DNA of 34,495 bases, from assembly GCA_012728915.1 (NCBI GenBank), contig JAAYEC010000023.1, positions 1 to 34,495 of the forward strand. Reading direction: 5' to 3'. The DNA is from Deltaproteobacteria bacterium (lineage in GTDB: Bacteria; Desulfobacterota; Syntrophia; Syntrophales; UBA2192). This document shows positions 7,705 to 13,761 of the stretch, one piece after another. Position numbers and translations under genes: made by a program. The first letter of the stretch is position 1, and each line of letters opens with the position of its first letter. Below the pieces are notes generated by a model. The model was not told where the DNA came from, did no database searches, and saw only the letters and a program-made list of their open reading frames with translations.

Positions 7705-8792
7705 TGATACGCAAGGGGTATTACAGCGTAGAGCTTGCCGATGGCTGCGTGTGGGGGCTTGAGGCTTGCGCGGGGACGGAAGATTGGGTCGATAACCTTG
7801 CGGCTGTCCTGGGGCTTACTGTCATGGAGGCCGGCATGCCGGGCTGCCTGTTGTCTTTCCGGAGGCGGCCTGCGAGGTCGCGACCGGGATTGAATGGCCC
7901 GGTTCCTTTCGGTCCGACCCGGTTCGGTGACTCACCGGGCGTCGGCTGGCGCCGTTACCTCCTGCCTGATATTGTCATGTGGGAGAATCCCGCGACACGC
8001 CACACGATCTGTCTCCTGCCGGAGACCGGAACCCTCGAAGAAGAATTGGAGCAGATGAGGCGGGTGTTGCTCCCGCTCTATTGGGAAGCTCTCCGCCGGG
8101 GCGGGTTGCCGCTGCACGCGGCCCTTGCTGAAACAGGCGGCCGGGGCGTGATCCTTGCGGGGAGAAGCGGGGCGGGAAAATCGACCTGCTGCCGGAGACT
8201 GGAGCCGCCGTGGATGGCTCAGAGCGACGATCTCGTCCTCGTCGTCCGCGATGAGGCCGGGAGATTTCTGGCACATCCGCTTCCGACCTGGAGCGCCGTT
8301 CGGAAAGGGATCAGGGAGAGGCCGTGGAACATCAACCGCCCGATCCCCCTGGAGGGAATTTTTTTCCTGGAGCAAGCCGCGGAGGATGGGTTGGAACCGC
8401 TTGGCGGTGCCTCTGCGACCTTGCGAATCCGCCAGTCGGCACTGCAGGTCCTTGGCTCACTCGGGCCCTGCATCGAGTCCGAGAGAGACGTGCGCGCGAA
8501 TGCCACGCTGTTCGAAAATGCCGCAGACCTGGCTGCGTCTCTGCCGTCCTGCATCCTGCGAGTGAGCTTGACCGGCCGGTTCTGGGAGAAGATCGAAGAG
8601 GCCCTTGAAAAAGGGGACAGTCCCCTTTTTCAAGCCTGCCCCGTTGCCTCGAGGGCGTCTGCGGGGAGTGCCTCATGTAGGGCGTCTGCCTCGGCAGCTG
8701 CATCGCCCAGAACTATTACCGCAGGCGCAACCTCTGGGCGCCCTTCTGGTTCTGCGAAGAGGCGTGCGCACAGGGCCTTTTCCCCGGGATGA
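7698..8792 (+). CDS. HprK-like P-loop kinase 1 (ScmC-like), C terminus altered
   Basis: The homologous part (about residues 1-303) has a phosphate-binding loop GRSGAGKST at residues 155-163 and an Asp pair D177-D178 in SDDLVLVV, as in HPr kinase/phosphorylase. Such proteins occur in several RiPP loci, where some phosphorylate the peptide. The N terminus has KGYYSVELADGCVWGLE and the C terminus VSLTGRFWEKIEEAL, both matched in kinase 2. The start ATG lies inside the last codons of precursor 1. The final roughly 60 residues are read through a REP (8608-8630) and, out of frame, through a dead radical SAM fragment, so they are an acquired tail. The substrate is inferred to be precursor 1. Confidence 0.82.
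   Translation: MLMIRKGYYSVELADGCVWGLEACAGTEDWVDNLAAVLGLTVMEAGMPGCLLSFRRRPARSRPGLNGPVPFGPTRFGDSPGVGWRRYLLPDIVMWENPATRHTICLLPETGTLEEELEQMRRVLLPLYWEALRRGGLPLHAALAETGGRGVILAGRSGAGKSTCCRRLEPPWMAQSDDLVLVVRDEAGRFLAHPLPTWSAVRKGIRERPWNINRPIPLEGIFFLEQAAEDGLEPLGGASATLRIRQSALQVLGSLGPCIESERDVRANATLFENAADLAASLPSCILRVSLTGRFWEKIEEALEKGDSPLFQACPVASRASAGSASCRASASAAASPRTITAGATSGRPSGSAKRRAHRAFSPG
8608..8630. repeat. REP palindrome, copy 1 (end of kinase 1)
   Basis: A 23-base palindrome with 11-base arms around one central base: AAAAAGGGGACAGTCCCC followed by T5. It is read as EKGDSPLF in kinase 1. It marks the junction between the kinase coding sequence and the decayed radical SAM fragment. A GGGGA/TCCCC stem with A and T flanks could act weakly as a terminator on either strand. 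Confidence 0.93.
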
Positions 8793-8881
8793 GGCTTGCG
8801 TCGCGACCGGGCTGCGGACGGAGCGTGGAGCAAAGAGGCGCACCCGAGGCGGCCTCGGCCAGCCGGCAGGCCGCCGGATGA
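8636..8881 (+). pseudogene. Decayed 3' end of a second copy of radical SAM/SPASM maturase 2
   Basis: In the frame LPRCLEGVCGECLM, stop, GVCLGSCIAQNYYRRR the sequence matches maturase 2 from residue 321 on (MPRRLEGVCGECLMKGVC). Nucleotides 8637-8761 are about 93% identical to 7031-7155. An AAG lysine codon has become TAG at 8678-8680, and everything upstream of this point is missing. The frame then runs on to TGA at 8879-8881 with unrelated sequence after FPG. It lies just before precursor 2, as the intact gene lies before precursor 1. This is the footprint of a duplicated module that lost its enzyme gene. No start codon or ribosome site is left, so expression is unlikely. Confidence 0.88.
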
Positions 8882-8937
8882 GAACGCCGGAACGCCACGG
8901 TTCCGGCCGGTTTCACAGCGAAGACGGGATGGTGATC

Positions 8938-9309
8938 ATGGAGAAGAAAGCCCGATACGAGCCACCTCTGCTCGTCGACATGAGGGGCGATGACCTGTGC
9001 GGGCAGTTCGCTAAATGTCAGTCGGGAGATAATATTCCCGTCTCGCTGGACAGCTGCATGGAAAATGTAAACTGCCATCAGGGTCTGGCAGCGGAGCAGT
9101 GCATGGTCGGCAGCAACGCCTGCGGGTGTGACGGCTGCTGCTCGACGGGCTTCGCTGCCAAAACAAGCGGCTATACAAATTGGAGCAAATACTCGAACGG
9201 CTGCCAATGCAAGAACGGCGGCGTCGCCTTTCTCCAGTGCACTGTCGGTTATGATACGGGAAGATACTGCGCCCTCGGTCAGAATACTGACATGGAAAAT
9301 CAATGCTGA
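8938..9309 (+). CDS. Cys-rich precursor peptide 2 (predicted RiPP substrate)
   Basis: Protein of 123 aa with 14 cysteines at 21, 27, 40, 46, 55, 62, 64, 67, 68, 89, 91, 101, 111 and 123. The start MEKKARYEPPLLVDMRGDD aligns with that of precursor 1 (YExPxL[IV]DM). The core shares SC-x5-C-x8-C-x6-C, CCSTG, a CxC, C-x9-C-x9-C and a terminal Gln-Cys, while residues between them differ widely. An in-frame ATG at 8929 is also possible. The stop overlaps the next start codon within CAATGCTGA (9301-9309). No Sec signal is visible. It should be modified by the same radical SAM enzymes, since its own linked maturase copy has decayed. Confidence 0.85.
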   Translation: MEKKARYEPPLLVDMRGDDLCGQFAKCQSGDNIPVSLDSCMENVNCHQGLAAEQCMVGSNACGCDGCCSTGFAAKTSGYTNWSKYSNGCQCKNGGVAFLQCTVGYDTGRYCALGQNTDMENQC

Positions 9310-10238
9310 ACAGGACCCCGCTGTACGAGTTGCGACTTGCCGACGATCAGTCCTGGGTGATTGAGCCTACCGGGGACACGGGGGAGTGGGTTGACGAGGT
9401 CGCCCGCCTGCTCAGACTCAAGCCGTCAAGCGAGTCCGGGGTGCGGACCATCCACGTCGAAAGGCTCCCGTATGGGGACGGCGACGGGGAGAGAGAGCAT
9501 GCCCGGCTCCCCCGGTGCGGGCACCCCGACGCCGAAGGGTGCATCTCCCGCGCGAAACCGCTGGAGTTACGGAGGCACCCATTGATCCCGGGGGTCGTGT
9601 GCAGACTTCGGAAGGACCGGGAGTCGCATCAGGTGAAGCAGCAGATGCGATATGCCCTCCGTCCCGTCTATGAAGAGACCATCCGCCGGGGGGGCCTTCC
9701 TCTCCATGCCGCCCTCGTGGAGCGGGACGGACAGGGGGTGCTGCTAGTCGGCCGGAGCGGCGTGGGCAAATCGACGGCCTGCCGGAGGCTGCCGCAGCCG
9801 TGGAATGCGCTCGGCGACGATCTGGCCCTCGCCGTTCGGACAGGGGAGGGCCGCTATGCGGTTCACCCCTTCCCGACATGGAGCGCCGTGCAGGTCGGTT
9901 CGGGGGAGCGAACATGGGATGTCAACCGGAGCGTGTCCCTGTCGGCGATCTTCCTGCTCACCCAGGGCGCGGAAGACGCCGTGGAGGGAGTCGGCACGGG
10001 TGTGGCCGCAGTGGCCCTGAACGATGCAGCGGTGACGATTCTCTATACCGTGCATGCCTGTTCCGGTTCCGGGTCAACGTCCCTGCTGCGCGATGTCTTC
10101 TCGAACGCGGCGGCCATGGCCCGGTGCGTCCCGGTCTACATTCTCCGGCTCAGCCTGACCGGCCGGTTCTGGGAGAAGATCGAAGAGGCCCTTGAAAAAG
10201 GGGACAGTCCCCATTTCCGGAGGGCCCATGGAGCATGA
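9303..10238 (+). CDS. HprK-like P-loop kinase 2 (ScmC-like)
   Basis: Protein of 311 aa, paralogue of the kinase at 7698. The phosphate-binding loop GRSGVGKST is at residues 150-158 and the Asp pair D172-D173 is in GDDLALAV; HPFPTWSAVQ and LRLSLTGRFWEKIEEAL match kinase 1. The start ATG is embedded in the last codons of precursor 2, so precursor and kinase are made as a coupled pair. Its last residues (EKGDSPHFRRAHGA) are encoded by an imperfect REP and the leader of the next gene. The last 57 bases up to and into the REP (10156-10212) are identical to 8569-8625 in kinase 1 although the rest has diverged. Proposed role: phosphorylation or ATP-driven handling of precursor 2; the reaction is not shown by sequence. 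Confidence 0.82.
   Translation: MLNRTPLYELRLADDQSWVIEPTGDTGEWVDEVARLLRLKPSSESGVRTIHVERLPYGDGDGEREHARLPRCGHPDAEGCISRAKPLELRRHPLIPGVVCRLRKDRESHQVKQQMRYALRPVYEETIRRGGLPLHAALVERDGQGVLLVGRSGVGKSTACRRLPQPWNALGDDLALAVRTGEGRYAVHPFPTWSAVQVGSGERTWDVNRSVSLSAIFLLTQGAEDAVEGVGTGVAAVALNDAAVTILYTVHACSGSGSTSLLRDVFSNAAAMARCVPVYILRLSLTGRFWEKIEEALEKGDSPHFRRAHGA
10195..10216. repeat. REP palindrome, copy 2 (end of kinase 2)
   Basis: AAAAAGGGGACAGTCCCC followed by ATTT, so the right T run is broken by one A. It sits in the kinase 2 reading frame (EKGDSPHF) at the same position as copy 1 in kinase 1, and in the same orientation. Confidence 0.9.
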
Positions 10239-10815
10239 GGTGTTCTGTCGCGGCGAGAGCATGCGGCCCCTCTTCCAGCCGGGGGACCGGATTTGTTTCG
10301 AGCCCTGCCGCATCGAAGACCTGCGCCGGGGGGATGTGATCATCTTCAAAGCCCCGGGACAGGAGGAGCGAGTCGTCCACCGCGTCGTCGCAACGGATAC
10401 CGCCCGCATCCGGACGAGGGGGGATGCGAACCTCTCGCGCGATGCCTGGGAAATCCGTCAGGACGACATCGTCGGCCGTGTCGTGTCGCTCGAGCGCGGG
10501 GGCCGGGTGCGTCCCGTGGCAGGCGGATTCCCGGGCCGTCTGCTGAGCGCATACATCCACGCTTTCCGGAAGGCGGATCACTTGGCTTCCCATGTCCTTC
10601 ACCCCTGCTATCGGATCATGGTCCGAAGCGGGCTCGTGCGCACCCTCCTGCCTCCCGCCTTGCGCCCGAGGGTCATCATGTTCGAGCGTGATGGGCAGAG
10701 GGAGATGCAGCTTATCCTGGGCAGACGCATCATCGGTAGACGCCCCGCCGGATCCGGCTCGTGGACCATCCGTCGACCCTTCCGGATCTTCGTGGATGAG
10801 CATTCCCTGCCATAG
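10228..10815 (+). CDS. S26-type (Ser-His) signal-peptidase-like protein
   Basis: Protein of 195 aa with the S24/S26 peptidase fold. Ser11 is in RGESMRPLFQPGD (box B), and RRGDVIIF with VVHRVVA places His51 where bacterial LepB has Lys. TRGDANLSRD, with Asp72, is box E. The Ser-His arrangement is that of the SipW/ER-type branch. Unlike normal signal peptidases it has no N-terminal membrane segment, which suggests a soluble or peripheral protease. The start follows GGAGG at 10219-10223 and overlaps the kinase 2 end by 11 bases. As the ABC exporter downstream lacks a C39 peptidase domain, this enzyme is the natural candidate to remove the leaders. A role as a non-proteolytic factor remains possible. 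Confidence 0.82.
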   Translation: MEHEVFCRGESMRPLFQPGDRICFEPCRIEDLRRGDVIIFKAPGQEERVVHRVVATDTARIRTRGDANLSRDAWEIRQDDIVGRVVSLERGGRVRPVAGGFPGRLLSAYIHAFRKADHLASHVLHPCYRIMVRSGLVRTLLPPALRPRVIMFERDGQREMQLILGRRIIGRRPAGSGSWTIRRPFRIFVDEHSLP

Positions 10816-10893
10816 AAAAAGGGGACAGTCCCCTTTTTGCCGGCATGATTCTGGCAGCGCCTTGACTAAATCAAAGGGGACAGTCCCCTTTTT
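10816..10893. repeat. Pair of REP palindromes, copies 3 and 4
   Basis: One full copy lies at 10816-10838, directly after the peptidase TAG stop; a second, three bases shorter on the left, is at 10873-10893. Both have the central ACAGT orientation and are 34 bases apart. The second ends eight bases before the exporter start codon, leaving no good Shine-Dalgarno sequence. The pair could form hairpins that modulate expression of the downstream exporter half of the operon. Confidence 0.92.
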
Positions 10894-10901
10894 CTAGAGC
10901 A

Positions 10902-12773
10902 ATGAAAACATGGCTTGAGTACTTGAAGAGCGGCCTTGCCCGGAAGGCGCCGGAAGACCGGATTGCCGATGGAAAGACCTATGCGGGAATCGGCGCGAAC
11001 CTACGCCGCCACGGGCCGTTTTTCCGAAGGCACGGGAAGAAGGCGGCCCTGGGCGCGGGATTCATCCTGCTCAACGCCATGATGGCCTTTCCCATGCCGC
11101 TTGTCTCGCGGTTCGTCATCGACGACGTGATCCTGGGCAAAGAGCTTTCGCGCCTTCCCTGGGTGCTGCTGCTCATGACGGCGATCGCCGTCTTCACCCG
11201 GGCCTTGGGCCTTTTCCAGAACTGGTTCTTTCTGCGCTACAGCCAGGAGATGACCCTCGACATCCAGAGGCAGGTGCTGGAGCACTCCTTCAGCCTCCCC
11301 AAGGCCTTCTTCGACAAGAATCAGACCGGGTACCTGATGGCCCGGATCACGGGGGACATCGGCGGCGTGACCTGGTTCCTCTCGGGGAGCCTCGTGGGCA
11401 TCCTGACGAACATCCTGTACTTCACCGGCGGGCTCTGCCTTCTTTTCTGGCTCGAATGGCGGCTGGCGCTTGCCGTCCTCTGTTGCGTGCCGGCCTTCCT
11501 GTTTGCCCTGCGGCGGTTCTCCGACCGGATGCATGCCCTGAACCACGCGGGCAACGAGCAGAACGCCCGGTACATGAGCGACTTCCAGGAAACGCTCAAC
11601 GCCGTCTCCCTCGTCAAGTCCTTCGCCGCCGAGGAGAAGGCCGTCGGCAAAATCCTGGCCGGCCTGCGGCACGTCTTCCGCCTCTCGGCGGAGCGTTCCG
11701 TGGTGGGCTCCGTCACGGGGCTCGCCCTCTCCTCGACGCCGAGCCTTGTTAACTTCGGCGTCTTCGCGGTCGGCGCATACTGGGTCATCACGGGCCACTG
11801 GACCCTGGGGTCGCTCTTCGCCTTCCAGGCCTACCTGGGCCGCGTCTTCGGCCCGGCGCAGTCGCTTGCCTCGACGGGCCTGCAGATGCAGAACATCCGG
11901 GCATCGCTGGAGCGGCTGACGGCCCTGCTCGACGTGGCGCCGGAAAGCGGGCCGGGCGGGGGCGAAAAGGTCGAATCGCTGCGGGGGCAGATCGAATTCA
12001 GAAACGTCACATTCGAGTATGATCCGAAAAACCCGGTGCTCCGGGAGGTTTCCTTCCGTATCCGGCCGGGCGAACGCGTTGCCGTCGTCGGTCCCAGCGG
12101 CGCGGGCAAGACGACGCTGCTGAGCCTCCTCATGCAATTCTACCCCCCGACGGGGGGCGAGATTCTCTACGACGGCATTCCGGCCGGGCGCTACGAGGTC
12201 CGCTCGCTGCGGCAGCGGATCGGCTATGTCCCCCAGGCGCCGATGCTGCTGTCCGGATCGATCCGGGAAAATCTCCGGTACGGCAACCCCGATGCCTCCG
12301 ACGCGGAACTCACGCGGGCCTGCCGCGCGGCGGGGATCCACGAGTTCATCGCGGGCCTTCCCGGCGGCTACGGCAGCGAGGTCGGCGAGAAGGGGGTCAA
12401 TTTTTCGGAAGGCCAGAAGCAGCGGATCGCCATTGCCAGGGCCCTGGTGAAGGATCCCGACATCCTCGTGCTCGACGAGCCAACGGCGGCCCTCGACGGC
12501 CTGACGGAAAAATCGATCTTCGAGGCCCTCCCGTGCCAGATCCGGGGCAAGACGCTCATCCTCGTGGCGCACCGCCTCTCAACGGTCGTCGACTGTGACC
12601 GGATCCTGCTGTTGAACGAAAATCGTCTCGTCGCCGAGGGGACGCACGGCGAGCTGATGAGCATGAGCGGCTACTACCGGGAGCTGGCGGCCTGCCAGCT
12701 GATCCCCGCCCGGGGAGGGCAGGGAGGAAGGGTCATTCCCATTGAACATCTCCGTCGTCATACCCGTCCATAA
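10902..12773 (+). CDS. ABC exporter (fused membrane and ATPase domains)
   Basis: Half-transporter of 623 aa, presumed homodimeric, exporting the mature peptide. Residues 50-330 form a six-helix type IV exporter domain with the usual coupling-helix stretch SLPKAFFDKNQTGYLMARIT. The ATPase domain has Walker A GPSGAGKTT, a Q-loop in YVPQAPMLL, the signature NFSEGQKQR instead of LSGGQ, Walker B ILVLDEPTAALD and the switch His in LVAHRLSTV. There is no N-terminal C39 peptidase, so leader cleavage must be done by another protein, probably the S26-type peptidase just upstream. The start follows the REP pair closely and has only a weak ribosome site. The 3' end overlaps the next gene by 32 bases. Confidence 0.93.
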   Translation: MKTWLEYLKSGLARKAPEDRIADGKTYAGIGANLRRHGPFFRRHGKKAALGAGFILLNAMMAFPMPLVSRFVIDDVILGKELSRLPWVLLLMTAIAVFTRALGLFQNWFFLRYSQEMTLDIQRQVLEHSFSLPKAFFDKNQTGYLMARITGDIGGVTWFLSGSLVGILTNILYFTGGLCLLFWLEWRLALAVLCCVPAFLFALRRFSDRMHALNHAGNEQNARYMSDFQETLNAVSLVKSFAAEEKAVGKILAGLRHVFRLSAERSVVGSVTGLALSSTPSLVNFGVFAVGAYWVITGHWTLGSLFAFQAYLGRVFGPAQSLASTGLQMQNIRASLERLTALLDVAPESGPGGGEKVESLRGQIEFRNVTFEYDPKNPVLREVSFRIRPGERVAVVGPSGAGKTTLLSLLMQFYPPTGGEILYDGIPAGRYEVRSLRQRIGYVPQAPMLLSGSIRENLRYGNPDASDAELTRACRAAGIHEFIAGLPGGYGSEVGEKGVNFSEGQKQRIAIARALVKDPDILVLDEPTAALDGLTEKSIFEALPCQIRGKTLILVAHRLSTVVDCDRILLLNENRLVAEGTHGELMSMSGYYRELAACQLIPARGGQGGRVIPIEHLRRHTRP

Positions 12774-13761
12774 CGGGGGGCCATATCTGGCGCAGGCGAT
12801 CGAGAGTGTCCTGGCCCAGAGTTGGCGAGACCTCGAGCTGCTGATCGTCGATGACGGCTCGACGGATGGAAGCAGCGCCGTCGCGGAGCGCTATGCCCGC
12901 TGCGACCGTCGGATCCGCTTGGTTTCCCAGGCAAACAGGGGCGTCGCCGCGGCGGGCAACCGCGGCCTCGAGGAAGCCCGCGGCCAGTGGGTGGCGCGCC
13001 TCGACGCCGACGACGTCTTCCTGCCTGATAAGCTCGAACGCCAGGTCGCTTTCCTTGCACGATACCCCGACGCGAGGATCGTCGGCACGCTCGGCTACTT
13101 CATCAATCACTCGGGTCGCACCATCGGTCTTGTGAGCACGGACGGACCGTTCACGCCGACGCAGTTCGAGACGATGGCCGCCCGCGGCGAGCCCGTCTTC
13201 TTCGTCCACTCCTCGACCCTGATGCACCGCAGGACCGTCCTTGAAATCGGCGGCTACCGGGAGCGTTTCATCCAGGCCGAGGACGTCGATCTCTGGCTCC
13301 GGATGGCCGGGCAGGGACATCTGCTGCTGAAGATGCCCGAGCCTCTCCTGCTCTACCGGCTCCACGGCGACTCCCTCACCATGAAGCGCAACGCCGAGCA
13401 GAAACGCTGTCACCGCTGGGTCATGGCCTGCGCCGACGCGAGGGGCAAGGGAAGGGAGGAACCATTGCTGGAGGAATTCCTCCGGGCCGAGAGGCGCCGC
13501 CCTTGGCCCGTGCGGTTCCGTGCCTGGCGGAGGGAGGCGGGCGAACGGTATTACCAGACGGCGGCCCTGCGCTACGCCGACGGAAATTGCGCGGCCCTTG
13601 CAGCCTTTCTGTGCCTTGCCGCCTGTCTTAACCCCGCACACGTCCTTCCCCGGCTCTACGATCGCAAGATCGCCCCGATGCTCGAGAGGAGTCTGCCGGA
13701 GACGTTTCCCGCCGCGGTTCCAGGGCGGACGGAGGCCTGCCGTCATGCGCCCGGAAACTGA
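12742..13761 (+). CDS. Family 2 glycosyltransferase
   Basis: GT-A fold glycosyltransferase of 339 aa. The N terminus ISVVIPVHNGGPYLAQAIES and LLIVDDGSTDGS bind the nucleotide sugar; ARLDADDVFLPDKL has the DxD metal site; DVDLWLRMAGQG is the acceptor-side ED motif region. The start is a TTG at 12742 with GGAGGAAGGG upstream, inside the exporter gene. It overlaps the next gene by 17 bases. In this setting it may glycosylate the peptide in the cytoplasm or load a lipid carrier for the GT-C-like membrane protein at 4370. Cell-surface polysaccharide synthesis is the main alternative. Confidence 0.9.
   Translation: MNISVVIPVHNGGPYLAQAIESVLAQSWRDLELLIVDDGSTDGSSAVAERYARCDRRIRLVSQANRGVAAAGNRGLEEARGQWVARLDADDVFLPDKLERQVAFLARYPDARIVGTLGYFINHSGRTIGLVSTDGPFTPTQFETMAARGEPVFFVHSSTLMHRRTVLEIGGYRERFIQAEDVDLWLRMAGQGHLLLKMPEPLLLYRLHGDSLTMKRNAEQKRCHRWVMACADARGKGREEPLLEEFLRAERRRPWPVRFRAWRREAGERYYQTAALRYADGNCAALAAFLCLAACLNPAHVLPRLYDRKIAPMLERSLPETFPAAVPGRTEACRHAPGN

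Noticed and set aside
8608-8630. CRISPR-like or terminator reading of the GGGGACAGTCCCC repeats
   Set aside because: Copies are unevenly spaced, have no spacers and are tied to a RAYT, so they are REPs. The T5 run may give weak termination, but most copies lie within or between genes that must be cotranscribed.
8605-8937. N-terminal extension of precursor 2 from an upstream frame
   Set aside because: The longer frame begins inside the REP and crosses the radical SAM relic out of frame; similarity to precursor 1 begins only at the ATG at 8938.
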